Positions 23,631 to 32,675 of a stretch of DNA of 64,000 bases are shown here, piece after piece. The position numbers and the translations under genes were made by a program. Under the pieces are notes generated by a model. That model was not told the DNA's origin, ran no database searches, and saw only the letters and a list, made by a program, of their open reading frames with translations. Position 1 is the stretch's first letter, and each line of letters starts with the position of its first letter. Source of the DNA: Candidatus Saccharibacteria bacterium UBA1103 (GTDB taxonomy: Bacteria; Patescibacteriota; Saccharimonadia; Saccharimonadales; Saccharimonadaceae); assembly GCA_002313515.1 (NCBI GenBank), contig DCBQ01000004.1:1-64000 (forward strand), read 5' to 3'.

Positions 23631-24845
23631 ATGATAAAAGAACGTTTCTCTTATCTAATAATAACTACACTAAGTATTGCCGTTACGATTGGTCTGATAG
23701 CTAGTCCAATCGCCAGAGCGGCATCTACGGAGTACACAGCCGACAGTAAGGTAGTGACTATATATGATGGTGATAGCGAGAAAACTGTCATCACTAAAGG
23801 CAAACTAGTTAGTGACGCTTTGAATGACGCTAAAATCAAGGTTGGCAAATACGATGCGGTTAGCCCAGCAGCCAATTCTGTGATTAATGACTCTGTAGCG
23901 GTTGTTAGGATTGATCGTGCGCGACCAGTGACGGTAGTGGACAATGGTAGTGTTAGTTCGCGTGTGGTAACTCCGGCGGTCGATCAAGGCAAGGTGGCCA
24001 ATAAAGCTGATTCAGATTTAAAGTCTAACGATACGGCTAGCACTCACTTGGTAACAGATTTTGTGGCCAGCGGTGGTGCTGGTGAGCAGATGAAAATTAA
24101 GCGGGCCATACCGGTAACTTTTAACATTTACGGTCAGACCATTACACTGCGCACACAGAAATCTACAGTGCGTGAGATGTTGAAGGAGGCTGGCATTAAC
24201 CTACAAGAGAGCGATACAGCTAGTATTAATCTAGATACGCCAATTACAGAAGGTATGCCATCATTTAATATTTGGCGCAATGGTATACAGACTATCGAAG
24301 CAACCGAAGACGTGCCGTTTGACACTGAGGTGCACGAAGACTCTACCAAACAAACTGGTTATCATGAGGTGCAAACTGTTGGCCAGGTGGGTAAAAAGAC
24401 GGTAATTTATCAAGTGAATATGCAGAATGGTGTCGAGGTCGGTCGCAATAAGATATCCGAGGTGATTACGGTGCAGCCAGTGAAACAGGTGGAGATTAAG
24501 GGCACAAAGGTGGTGCTTCCGTCGGGTAGTCATACAGACTGGATGGCTATGGCGGGAATCTCGGAGAGCGACTATGGCTATGTAGAGTACATTGTTAGTC
24601 ATGAAGGCAGTTGGTGTCCATATCGTTGGCAAGGTGATAGTAGTTGTATTAATCATGGATCTGTGCGAGATAGCTTGGGCTATGGCATGTTTCAGGCTAC
24701 ACCGGGGCGGAAGATGTCTTCTGCGGGTTCCGACTGGGCTACTAACCCTATCACGCAGATAAAATGGGCAAATAGCTATGCTATAGGGCGATATGGTAGT
24801 TGGAAGGCAGCGTATGATCATAAAGCTAGTCGAGGCTGGTGGTAA
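23631..24845 (+). CDS. Secreted G5/DUF348 protein with C-terminal lysozyme-like domain
   Basis: 404 aa with a signal peptide (1-30, ending ARAAS). Two DUF348-type ubiquitin-like modules (around 40-85 and 165-205) and a G5 domain (about 215-290) precede a C-terminal lysozyme-fold domain. That domain carries the candidate catalytic Glu in SHEGSWCPYRWQGD, GYGMFQATPG, ATNPITQIKWANSYA and YGSWKAAY. The layout is like YabE/Rpf-type peptidoglycan hydrolases. The likely role is cleavage of the cell's own or, in an epibiont, the host's peptidoglycan; the latter is inference. Extended -10 TGA-TATAAT (23614-23619) lies 11 nt before the ATG. rsmA starts at the base after its stop. Confidence 0.9.
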   Translation: MIKERFSYLIITTLSIAVTIGLIASPIARAASTEYTADSKVVTIYDGDSEKTVITKGKLVSDALNDAKIKVGKYDAVSPAANSVINDSVAVVRIDRARPVTVVDNGSVSSRVVTPAVDQGKVANKADSDLKSNDTASTHLVTDFVASGGAGEQMKIKRAIPVTFNIYGQTITLRTQKSTVREMLKEAGINLQESDTASINLDTPITEGMPSFNIWRNGIQTIEATEDVPFDTEVHEDSTKQTGYHEVQTVGQVGKKTVIYQVNMQNGVEVGRNKISEVITVQPVKQVEIKGTKVVLPSGSHTDWMAMAGISESDYGYVEYIVSHEGSWCPYRWQGDSSCINHGSVRDSLGYGMFQATPGRKMSSAGSDWATNPITQIKWANSYAIGRYGSWKAAYDHKASRGWW

Positions 24846-25655
24846 ATGGCTCCTAGCTTAGTTGCGGATAAATCCCTGGGTCAGAACTTTCTATTCGACG
24901 ACGCAGTATTGCACCGTATTGCTGATTATGCTGATATCACCACAGATGACGAAGCGCTAGAGATCGGGCCGGGGCTAGGGACCCTGACCACTAAGCTATG
25001 TGACCGGGCGGGGCATGTGACGGCGGTAGAATTCGACCGACGTTTGGCACCGATGCTACTACAAAATATTGCGAAGTGGCGGTTAGAATATGACGATCTA
25101 AAACGCGAGCCAGACAATGTAGCTGTGGTCAATATGGACTTTTTACAGTACGATTTAAGCCAATTACCGCGGAATTACAAGGTTGTAGCCAATATTCCCT
25201 ATAATTTAACCTCTAAAATTATTGAAAAGCTATTAACTGCCGAAAATTCACCTAAAACTATCGTGTTATTAGTACAAAAAGAAGTGGCAGAGCGCCTGGC
25301 GGCAAAACCGGGCAAGCTGTCGCTGCTGGCCATCAGCGCTCAGGCGTTTGCGACGGTTGAATTAGGTATCAAAGTGCCAGCTGAAATGTTTATTCCGGCG
25401 CCGAAGGTAGATTCGCAGGTAGTGATCATGCAGCGGCGCAACCAGCCGCTAGTGCCGCGGGATCAGCAAGCGGAATTCTTCACCATGGTACGAGCAGGCT
25501 TTAGCGAGAAGCGTAAGAAGCTACGTTCATCATTGGCGGTCGGCCTGAGAACTACTAAGGAATCCGCCGAGCAGATTCTGACTAAGGCTGGCATCGACCC
25601 CAATAAGCGTGCTCAGGAATTATCGATTGATGATTGGCGTAGGCTAATCGATTAG
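24846..25655 (+). CDS. rsmA: 16S rRNA dimethyladenosine transferase
   Basis: 269 aa; dimethylates two adjacent adenosines near the 3' end of 16S rRNA. N-terminal KSLGQNFL, SAM-binding EIGPGLGTLT, acidic AVEFD, catalytic NIPYNLTS and the C-terminal FIPAPKVDS and helical FSEKRKKLRSSL block are all present. The ATG directly follows the stop of the G5 protein gene, and no separate promoter is seen, so it is co-transcribed. The pairing of G5/Rpf-like genes with rsmA is also known from actinobacteria. Confidence 0.96.
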   Translation: MAPSLVADKSLGQNFLFDDAVLHRIADYADITTDDEALEIGPGLGTLTTKLCDRAGHVTAVEFDRRLAPMLLQNIAKWRLEYDDLKREPDNVAVVNMDFLQYDLSQLPRNYKVVANIPYNLTSKIIEKLLTAENSPKTIVLLVQKEVAERLAAKPGKLSLLAISAQAFATVELGIKVPAEMFIPAPKVDSQVVIMQRRNQPLVPRDQQAEFFTMVRAGFSEKRKKLRSSLAVGLRTTKESAEQILTKAGIDPNKRAQELSIDDWRRLID

Positions 25656-25682
25656 TACAGACGCGCTACGTAGGTATTGTAA

Positions 25683-25796
25683 ACTACTGGTGATAGCACC
25701 AAGGTAGCCTACGGTGTAAACCAAGATACTAACCAACCATCTGGTACTTACCAGACTGACCTGGTTTACACGGTTACTGCCAATCCGTTTCAGTAA
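25683..25796 (+). pseudogene. Remnant: C-terminal end of a surface-type protein
   Basis: An open stretch of 37 codons without a start, reading TTGDSTKVAYGVNQDTN and ending TYQTDLVYTVTANPFQ before TAA. The beta-strand pattern with a final VYTV resembles the last strands of secreted repeat proteins. An in-frame TAA at 25680 closes it upstream. Likely decayed tail of a lost gene between rsmA and uvrC. Confidence 0.45.
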
Positions 25797-25821
25797 ACAC
25801 ACCCCGCCCAGCTCAAACGCC

Positions 25822-25896
25822 GCCCTCTCCGTCAAGGGGGAAATTCGAACCCATTGGCTCGCCTAAGGCGACCTACTCCCCTTTCGTAAAGGGAGG
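25822..25896. repeat. Two CCTCCC-family palindromes
   Basis: CCCTCTCC-gtca-AGGGGG (25822-25840), CTCGCC-taa-GGCGA near 25859-25870, and CTCCCCTTTCGTAAAGGGAGG (25876-25896 with a short loop). They lie between the convergent rsmA and uvrC ends and may act as the shared terminator. Confidence 0.55.
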
Positions 25897-25904
25897 TATT
25901 GATT

Positions 25905-27425
25905 CTACTTTAGATGCAGCTTGATGTTCTTGGCCATACTGTCACCGACGATGGCGGCGACGTTGCTGATACTAGCCTCGCGAATCTTCTTGAGACTGCC
26001 GAAGTGCCGCATTAGCTTGCGACGGGTGGCGGGGCCGACGCCAGGTATTTCCTCTAGCTCATTCTGAATGTGGCTACGGCGCTTAACGCTCTCGTGATAG
26101 GTAATGGCGAAGCGGTGTGATTCGTCACGCAACCGTTGCAGTAGCTTTAATAAATCGGTATAGGGATTTGGTATGGCGCTACCGCGAAAGGTAAAGCTAT
26201 GTCCAGCGGTGTGGTGAGCGCCCACGTGCAGGTTGATCATATAGATCTCACCGTCGGTGGTGATATTGACGCCTGGAATCGGATCCGCAATTAACTCATC
26301 CAGCTTCTTGGTGCTGATGTGGGAATAGGTTTTTGATACGGCGATCTCATCATTCTCCTTAGCCATGCCGACTAGGGGAGCTCCATTAATCAAATCGCCA
26401 ATGGCCTTAACCTGCGGAGCGCCACCGTCCACTACGATTAAATCGGGCTTACCCCAATTCTGGTGTCGTTCGCTAAAGCGTCGCCGCATCACCTCATCCA
26501 TAGCAGCATAATCGTCGTTCCGTTGCCGTGAAATCTTGAACTTACGGTACTCGCGCTTATCCGCTACGCCGTTGGTAGCGACCACCATGGAGCCGACCAC
26601 GTCGCGACCGCCCTGATGAGAGATGTCGTACCCCTCGATGCGGCGGGGAATATCGGGGAGACGGAATAGATCGCGGGCACCAACCAGGGCCTTGTCTTTG
26701 CTAATATCCATGAATTCGGCTTGGCCAAAGATAATCTGCTTCTTTAGCTCGTTTAGATAGGATAGCTGGTTGCGCAGCTTGGCGGCTTGCTCAAAATTTA
26801 AGTCGCGACTAGCCTGTTTCATCTGTCGCTCTAGATCTTTCTGAATTTTACTCCAGCCGCCGTTTAGATAGCGTACTAGCATGTGCAGGTCAGTCTTATA
26901 TTCGGTGCTAGTACCTGATGGTGTTAGGTGGAGCTGTTTCATTAAGCGGCTATCGCGGTCGCCTGGTTTAGCTAGATAGGGGAAGGGCTTGCGTAGGTAG
27001 CGCAATGCCTTCTTGATAGGCAATGTGTTATAAAATGGCCCGATGTAGTCAGAGCGGTCGTCCAGCGGTGTACGGGTAATAGTGACGGTAGGCCACTCAT
27101 CGTTAAAATTAATGCGAACATAACAAACGTTCTTGTCGTCGCGTAGCAGGATATTATAGCGCGGCATGTAGCGCTTGATCATCTCGTTTTCTAGGAAGAG
27201 CGCGTCAATTTCACTATCGGTTTCAATCCAATCGGTCATGGCGATATCGGCCACCAGGGCGCGCGTCTTGGCATCGGGATGTTCGCGGTTGAAATATTGT
27301 CGCACGCGGTTTTTAAGGACACTGGCCTTACCCACGTAAATTACCTCGCCGGCGGCATTCTTATGAAAATACACGCCCGGGCGAGCCGGCAGAGTCTTTA
27401 ACTTGTCCTTCAACGCTTGATTCAT
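25905..27425 (-). CDS. uvrC: Excinuclease ABC subunit C
   Basis: 506-aa dual nuclease of nucleotide excision repair, about 100 residues shorter than most UvrC. The GIY-YIG domain is at the N-terminus (PGVYF and VIYVGKA). A UVR motif (DLNFEQAAKLRNQL) is in the middle, followed by the RNase H-like domain with GYDISHQGG and DLIVVDGGAPQV, and C-terminal helix-hairpin-helix motifs (IPGVGPATRRKLM). The four-cysteine cluster expected after the GIY domain is absent (SRLMKQLHLTPSG is found there), so it should lack the Fe-S cluster described in other UvrC. TATAAT ends 7 nt before the ATG, leaderless and divergent from obg. Confidence 0.95.
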   Translation of the reverse strand: MNQALKDKLKTLPARPGVYFHKNAAGEVIYVGKASVLKNRVRQYFNREHPDAKTRALVADIAMTDWIETDSEIDALFLENEMIKRYMPRYNILLRDDKNVCYVRINFNDEWPTVTITRTPLDDRSDYIGPFYNTLPIKKALRYLRKPFPYLAKPGDRDSRLMKQLHLTPSGTSTEYKTDLHMLVRYLNGGWSKIQKDLERQMKQASRDLNFEQAAKLRNQLSYLNELKKQIIFGQAEFMDISKDKALVGARDLFRLPDIPRRIEGYDISHQGGRDVVGSMVVATNGVADKREYRKFKISRQRNDDYAAMDEVMRRRFSERHQNWGKPDLIVVDGGAPQVKAIGDLINGAPLVGMAKENDEIAVSKTYSHISTKKLDELIADPIPGVNITTDGEIYMINLHVGAHHTAGHSFTFRGSAIPNPYTDLLKLLQRLRDESHRFAITYHESVKRRSHIQNELEEIPGVGPATRRKLMRHFGSLKKIREASISNVAAIVGDSMAKNIKLHLK

Positions 27426-27432
27426 TGGTTAT

Positions 27433-27459
27433 ATTATACTCTAATGAATGTGATAAAAT
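27433..27459. promoter_or_regulatory. Divergent uvrC/obg leaderless promoters
   Basis: Minus-strand TATAAT (27438-27433) is 7 nt before the uvrC ATG. Plus-strand TGA-TAAAAT (-10 at 27454-27459) is 6 nt before the obg ATG. The whole intergenic space is 40 bp and has no ribosome site. Confidence 0.7.
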
Positions 27460-27465
27460 ATAGTT

Positions 27466-28791
27466 ATGTTTGCAGATACGGCAGAAGTCTATGTGATTGC
27501 AGGTGACGGTGGCAATGGTGCCGTCAGCTTTCGCCACGAAAAGTATGTGGATAAGGGCGGTCCCGATGGTGGCGACGGCGGCAATGGCGGCAATGTCGTT
27601 TTTGTGGCGGATAATAACGTGAATACGCTGTCAGATTTTCGCTACAAGCCAGAATTACGGGCACAGAACGGTGGCGCCGGGGCCAAGCAGAAGATGCATG
27701 GTGCTAATGGTGCGGATAAATTGGTGAAAGTGCCGGTGGGCACAGTGGTCTATCGTGATGGCAAAATTCTAGCAGACCTCGCAGAAATTGACCAGCGGGT
27801 AGTGATTGCGCGTGGCGGTGAAGGTGGCTTTGGTAATGCTCATTTTAAGTCTTCAACTCGTCAGACGCCGCAGGTGGCGGAAATTGGTACCAAGGGCGAT
27901 AAGTTCACGGCGCAGCTAGAGCTAAAGCTAGTGGCAGATGTGGGCTTGGTGGGCTTTCCTAACGCAGGCAAATCGACTTTCCTGTCGGTAGTGTCGAATG
28001 CCCGGCCAGAGATTGCCAACTACGCCTTTACTACTCTGACGCCGAATCTGGGCGTGGCGGATGTGGACGATAGCTCGATTTTGATAGCTGATATCCCGGG
28101 TCTAATTGAAGGTGCCTCAGAAGGAAAGGGTCTAGGCGATGATTTCCTACGTCACGTGGAACGCACTTCGGTCATCCTGCACATGATTGACGTGATGAGC
28201 AACGATGTGGCGGGTGATTATCAGAAGATTCGTCGTGAGCTAGAACAATATTCGGCCAACCTGGCGGCTAAGCCGGAAATTATTGCGCTAACCAAAACTG
28301 ATGTGGTGGACGATGAGATTATACAGATGCAGAAGGACGAACTAGTCAAAGTGACTGACCGGCCAATCTATGCTATTTCGTCGAGTGCGCATCGCGGAAC
28401 ATTGGAGCTATTAAGGGTGCTAGCCAAAGTAGTTAACGAACATAAGGCGCAGTTAGCGGCTGAAGAAGCTAAGCAGCGGGTGGAGCTAGTGGAACAGGGA
28501 GCCGGCAATGAGACCCCTGTAATTGGCCTGACGCATGAGCAGCTGGACAATACTTGGTGGGTTAAGAAAGAAGTGCGCGATAATGGCGACGTCTATGTGG
28601 TGACTGGCGCCAAGATTGAGCGTTTTGCCATTAAAACTAATTTCGATAACGAATTTGCCATTAATCGCTTGCGGGATATTATGCAACGTAGCGGCATTGC
28701 ACGTGAGTTGGAACATCAGGGCGCCACAGGTACTTCAATTGTTGAGATTGCTGGACACCAGTTTACTCTATTGGAACAATGGGATGATTAA
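27466..28791 (+). CDS. obg: Obg/CgtA GTPase
   Basis: 441-aa ribosome-assembly and stress GTPase. The glycine-rich Obg fold is at 1-157 (GGPDGGDGGNGGNV), then the G domain: G1 GFPNAGKS (163-170), G3 DIPG and G4 as TKTD in place of NKxD. A C-terminal OCT-type domain follows (about 360-441, with WWVKKEVRDNGDVYVVTG and ITGHQ-like end). Leaderless start with extended -10. Confidence 0.96.
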   Translation: MFADTAEVYVIAGDGGNGAVSFRHEKYVDKGGPDGGDGGNGGNVVFVADNNVNTLSDFRYKPELRAQNGGAGAKQKMHGANGADKLVKVPVGTVVYRDGKILADLAEIDQRVVIARGGEGGFGNAHFKSSTRQTPQVAEIGTKGDKFTAQLELKLVADVGLVGFPNAGKSTFLSVVSNARPEIANYAFTTLTPNLGVADVDDSSILIADIPGLIEGASEGKGLGDDFLRHVERTSVILHMIDVMSNDVAGDYQKIRRELEQYSANLAAKPEIIALTKTDVVDDEIIQMQKDELVKVTDRPIYAISSSAHRGTLELLRVLAKVVNEHKAQLAAEEAKQRVELVEQGAGNETPVIGLTHEQLDNTWWVKKEVRDNGDVYVVTGAKIERFAIKTNFDNEFAINRLRDIMQRSGIARELEHQGATGTSIVEIAGHQFTLLEQWDD

Positions 28792-28824
28792 ACCTCGCTC
28801 GGCTATTTCTGCTATACTAGAATT

Positions 28825-29325
28825 ATGCAACGAACTGCGACACTAATTGTTACAACTATAACTACCCTTAGCTTGCTAATGGCGGTTCCAGCTAATGCTA
28901 TTCCGTCGGACGATGCAGTGCGGGCGGGTTGTTTGTCGGCCAAATCGGCTTTGTCGCAGACTGAGAAGAATGACGCTGTGCTTAGGATTAATCGGGGGCG
29001 AATATATAATGAGGTCAGTGACCTGTTGTACGCTATGAATGCGCGCATTAGTAATAATCGACGATCAGCCCCGAAGCTGTCGCAGATTACTGAGGACTTT
29101 AACGACGAACTAAGTAAATTTAAAGATACTTATAATAAGTATGATGACAAGCTGGTTGAGCTAACTAAGTCGGACTGCAGTAATGCGCCGAGTGACTTTT
29201 ATAGTGGCCTAGTCAGTGTACGCCAGGGCCGTGAGAATCTAAAGGATAGTGTCGAAAAACTGGATCGATTGGTTGAGGAATATAGCGATAGCTTTAAATC
29301 GTTAAAGGAGTCTATAAATGATTAA
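28825..29325 (+). CDS. Secreted helical protein of unknown function
   Basis: 166 aa. Signal peptide 1-25 (hydrophobic, then AVPANAIP). The mature part is almost entirely helical with heptad-like spacing (ITEDFNDELSKFKDTYNKYD, SVEKLDRLVEEYSDSF) and contains two cysteines (AGCLS and SDCSN) that may pair. Extended -10 TGC-TATACT (28813-28818) ends 6 nt before the ATG. It overlaps the next membrane-protein gene by 8 nt, so the two probably work together at the cell surface. Confidence 0.75.
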   Translation: MQRTATLIVTTITTLSLLMAVPANAIPSDDAVRAGCLSAKSALSQTEKNDAVLRINRGRIYNEVSDLLYAMNARISNNRRSAPKLSQITEDFNDELSKFKDTYNKYDDKLVELTKSDCSNAPSDFYSGLVSVRQGRENLKDSVEKLDRLVEEYSDSFKSLKESIND

Positions 29326-29740
29326 GCGTGCCAAGGAGTACATTCAGGAACATCGCTTTGGCTGCTTTATTGTAATATGTCTAATCGTCGCATTTATTAT
29401 GACGGGTGTGAGCCTAAAGCTATACCAAATGAGTGGCGCTATTCAGCTGGACATGAGCCGCCCAGGCTATGAAAAGGTGCGTACTCAAGTTGAGAAAGTG
29501 GCTGAGGATAAGCCGTTTGATTCCAGCGGTAAGTTGGATGATAAAGCCATCGACGACTTTCAGAGTCGTATCAATAAGTATAAGAAGGAGCTAGATGAGG
29601 TGGGTGATTTTGATCCGACAATTATCAGTGATGATAATCTGGGTATTTACGACGATCAAACAGAATCACAGTCGGGTCAGCCATCTGGTCAGCAGACAGA
29701 ACAGCAACCAGATCAATCAGCACCACAGTCAACTAATTAG
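29318..29740 (+). CDS. Single-pass membrane protein with Gln/Pro-rich tail
   Basis: 140 aa. A short basic N-terminus, one membrane helix (about 14-35, GCFIVICLIVAFIMTGVSL), a charged helical section and a C-terminal low-complexity tail rich in Gln, Ser and Pro (QSGQPSGQQTEQQPDQS). AAAGGAG precedes the ATG, which overlaps the previous stop (ATGATTAA). Outside-facing C-terminus is inferred. The family is not recognised. Confidence 0.72.
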   Translation: MIKRAKEYIQEHRFGCFIVICLIVAFIMTGVSLKLYQMSGAIQLDMSRPGYEKVRTQVEKVAEDKPFDSSGKLDDKAIDDFQSRINKYKKELDEVGDFDPTIISDDNLGIYDDQTESQSGQPSGQQTEQQPDQSAPQSTN

Positions 29741-29752
29741 GATAATTTATAA

Positions 29753-30610
29753 CTAGAATATTGTAATTTTAGTAAGAGGCCAAATGCGTAGAGCAACTGG
29801 GCCAATAACGTCTTCTAGTGGAATAGTGCCAAGGGAAGCGCGCCCTTCGCCGTTGCGACTGTCCATCGAGTAGCTACCTACGCGGTGATCGCCAGTCACA
29901 AAGATTTCACCTTTAGGCACAGTAACATCAGTTCCGTCGCCATCCACACAAGTATTTACCTGCTTATCGTTGGCAGCTAGGTTGGTAAAGCTAGTATAGG
30001 GATTGAATCCATCGGGATGCTCTTTGTTGTGAACCTTTAGTGTGCAATCATTAACGGTTACGCGCTCGCCGGGTAATCCAATGACACGTTTGACGATATA
30101 TTCGTCGCCAGTGCCTTCTAGGGGATCGTGATTAGGATTTTTGAATACGATGATGTCGCCGCGATTAGGAGTGTATTGCTTACCTTGAATACCTGCCATT
30201 GTAACGACAACACGGTTAACGATTAAGCGGTCGGAAGATCCCTCACCCTCTAATGTTGGTTCCATGCTAGGGCCAACAACGTCAAAACTGCGAAAAACAT
30301 AATTGTTAATTAATACGGCACCGACAATAACCACCATTATAAAACCAATAATACTAACGAAGTCATGCATCCACGCTGATCCGCGTCGTCCAGTGGCGAC
30401 AGGCTGAGGTCGTTCTACGCCGGATTTAGCCAGGGGTGTATTTAGATGCTTCTTTGACGTACTAACATTTTCGGAGCTAGGCGATTGCTCTAGATCACGT
30501 TCAGTAACTCTAGGTTGATCCTTTGGCGGCATAGGCAGGCTCTCTAGTGCAGCCAGCTGCTCATTGCGTTGGTTATTAAATAACGTACCGGTTTTATGTT
30601 GTCTATTCAC
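29753..30610 (-). CDS. lepB: Signal peptidase I
   Basis: 285-aa membrane protease that removes signal peptides. A cytoplasmic extension of about 80 residues is unusual in length. One membrane helix (about 83-104) is followed by the catalytic Ser S115 in GPSMEPTL and the general-base Lys K174 in YIVKRVIGLPGE. The box GDHRVGSYSMDSR is the GDNxxxSxDSR signature with His in place of Asn. Converges with the two secreted/membrane genes upstream, with only 12 bp between stops. -10-like TAAACT lies 11 nt before the ATG. Confidence 0.95.
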   Translation of the reverse strand: MNRQHKTGTLFNNQRNEQLAALESLPMPPKDQPRVTERDLEQSPSSENVSTSKKHLNTPLAKSGVERPQPVATGRRGSAWMHDFVSIIGFIMVVIVGAVLINNYVFRSFDVVGPSMEPTLEGEGSSDRLIVNRVVVTMAGIQGKQYTPNRGDIIVFKNPNHDPLEGTGDEYIVKRVIGLPGERVTVNDCTLKVHNKEHPDGFNPYTSFTNLAANDKQVNTCVDGDGTDVTVPKGEIFVTGDHRVGSYSMDSRNGEGRASLGTIPLEDVIGPVALRIWPLTKITIF

Positions 30611-30680
30611 TCTAACTAGTTTACGCTAAATCTACTGGCTTGTCTATGAATGTGCGGCTACATGTTATAATAGATAGGTA

Positions 30681-31499
30681 ATGGCTGAATTTATTCAATC
30701 TAAGAGAAAGTCGAGTACGCTGGCTGATGCTATCCATATTGTGTTTAATATAGCATTGGCATCGGCGGTAGTGGCTCTGACGATTTTCTTTAATACGCCG
30801 TGGCTAGCAATCGCCTTGGTGATATTGTCTAAGTGGCGCGTAATTGCAGTGCGCCCGCGCTATTGGTGGGCAAATTTGCTTAGCTCTTTGCCAGATTTAA
30901 TTGTAGGGCTGGGCGTGGTGTTAATATCGTGGTCGGCTGGGCAATTATATAGCGAACTAGTTGAGAGTGGCTATGCTTCGGACCTGCCGTTTAATGTTAT
31001 ATGGTTACAAGGTGCGTTAGCTGTTTTGTATGCCATCTGGCTGATAGTGATTAAGCCCTTGCACAGTGAACGCTGGGTGCTATTTCAGGCGGCGGCGGCG
31101 CAATTTATTGGCTTAACGGCACTATCGATGACATCGTACACTTTGCCACTGCTAGTGGTAGTGCTGGGCTCATTTGTCGTAGGGTTTGCATCGGCGCGTC
31201 AGATGCTAGGGCAGTATGATGAGAAGTCGCGTGGGCTACTAGCGTCGGTCTGGGGGCTGCTGGTAGCAATGATGGCCTTTGTATGCTGGCACTGGAATGT
31301 CCAATATCCGATTGTGTCGCAGCTGCTATTAATACCGCAAATTGCCATTATCGTAACGGCTATTTCGTTTGTGGCGATGCGCGTTTATAAAGCGTGGTCT
31401 AACGATAAGAAAGTTACTTGGGCTGAGCTGGGTGCGCCGACGGTGTTTACGGCGGCATTGACGTTGATTATCCTATTCTGCTTTGGTGGGCTATTCTAA
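30681..31499 (+). CDS. Multi-pass integral membrane protein, unknown function
   Basis: 272 aa with about eight hydrophobic helices spread from residue 20 to the C-terminus, short loops and the repeated aromatic-rich stretch RPRYWWANLLSSLP. No transporter or enzyme signature was recognised. Extended -10 TGT-TATAAT (30666-30671) ends 9 nt before the ATG. It directly precedes the desulfurase/DUF218/mnmA genes but probably is not functionally tied to them. Confidence 0.75.
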   Translation: MAEFIQSKRKSSTLADAIHIVFNIALASAVVALTIFFNTPWLAIALVILSKWRVIAVRPRYWWANLLSSLPDLIVGLGVVLISWSAGQLYSELVESGYASDLPFNVIWLQGALAVLYAIWLIVIKPLHSERWVLFQAAAAQFIGLTALSMTSYTLPLLVVVLGSFVVGFASARQMLGQYDEKSRGLLASVWGLLVAMMAFVCWHWNVQYPIVSQLLLIPQIAIIVTAISFVAMRVYKAWSNDKKVTWAELGAPTVFTAALTLIILFCFGGLF

Positions 31500-31532
31500 T
31501 AATTAGGCGATACGAGGGAGGTTTAGAGAAAA

Positions 31533-32675
31533 GTGATTTATCTAGATAATGCAGCAGCTACGCCGTTGGATCACCGTGTTTTGCGCGAGATGATGCCGTA
31601 TCTAGAGGATAAGTTTTATAATCCATCGGCGGCATATAGCAAGGCGCGTGAAGTTAAGGCGGACTTAGAGGAAGCTCGGCATCGCTTGGCAATTCTAATT
31701 GGTGCTCGTCCAGCAGAGATTGTATTAACGGCTGGGGCTACCGAATCGGACAATATTGCACTATGTGGCACGGAAGGCGAAGTTGTAGTGTCGGCTACTG
31801 AACACCCTGCTGTACTAAACGTCGCAAAGGCTAGGGGCGGTAAGATAATATCGGTTGACCACCAAGGCGGCATTAATATGTCTGAATTGGCAGCGGCTAT
31901 TTCTGATGAGACCGAGCTGATATCGGTAGGATATGTTAATAGCGAGACTGGGGCGATCGCCGATATGTCGGCGGTAGTTAAGTTGGTTCAGCGAGTACGT
32001 GATGATCGGCGCGAACGTGGCGTGATTCGACCGCTATTAGTTCATACGGATGCTTCGCAGGCGGCTGGTGTCTGCGATCTTAGTGTAGCGCGACTGGGCG
32101 TAGATTTAATGACGCTCAACGCTGGGAAATGTTATGGCCCTAAGCAGGTAGGCTTGCTGTATGTTAGGGCGGGCGTCAAGTTGCGACCGTTTATTGTGGG
32201 CGGCGGTCAGGAAATGGGTCTACGCAGCGGTACGGAGAATGTTGCAAGTGTGGTCGGCTTTGCGAAGGCACTGGAGCTAACCGAAACACATCGCAAGAGT
32301 GAAATAAAGCGGCTCAGTGCTATGCGGAATCAGTTGCGCCAGTTTATTCTGGAACAATTTCCGGATGCTAAAATTAATGAAGGTCGTCGCCAATCGCCAG
32401 CTATCTTGAATTTCTCTATCCCCGGGCTAGACGGTGAGCGCGCAGTATTTGCCTTGGATGAGCGTGGTGTCATGGTGGCTACTGGGTCAGCATGTGCAGC
32501 AAACAAAGGTCTAAGAAGTCATGTGCTGGTGGCTATGGGGCTAACTCCAATAGAGGCTGATGGCTCAATTCGGATATCGATGGGGCGATTCACTACCGAA
32601 GGGGATATTGCCAAGGTAGAGCCTATTCTAGCCGAGACTATTCGCAGACAATTAAAATTTGGAGTACTAGCGTAA
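31533..32675 (+). CDS. iscS: Cysteine desulfurase, IscS/NifS type
   Basis: 380-aa class I PLP-dependent desulfurase, distinct from SufS. Landmarks: LDNAAATP at the start, H91 (SATEHP), the PLP-contacting HTDASQ (171-176), Schiff-base K199 in NAGKCYGPK, RSGTENV and the persulfide cysteine C321 in GSACAANKG. Start is GTG at 31533 with GGGAGG 11 nt upstream. It lies two genes before mnmA, so its main client is probably tRNA 2-thiolation rather than clusters, which SUF can supply. It overlaps the DUF218 gene by one base (TAATG). Confidence 0.93.
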   Translation: MIYLDNAAATPLDHRVLREMMPYLEDKFYNPSAAYSKAREVKADLEEARHRLAILIGARPAEIVLTAGATESDNIALCGTEGEVVVSATEHPAVLNVAKARGGKIISVDHQGGINMSELAAAISDETELISVGYVNSETGAIADMSAVVKLVQRVRDDRRERGVIRPLLVHTDASQAAGVCDLSVARLGVDLMTLNAGKCYGPKQVGLLYVRAGVKLRPFIVGGGQEMGLRSGTENVASVVGFAKALELTETHRKSEIKRLSAMRNQLRQFILEQFPDAKINEGRRQSPAILNFSIPGLDGERAVFALDERGVMVATGSACAANKGLRSHVLVAMGLTPIEADGSIRISMGRFTTEGDIAKVEPILAETIRRQLKFGVLA

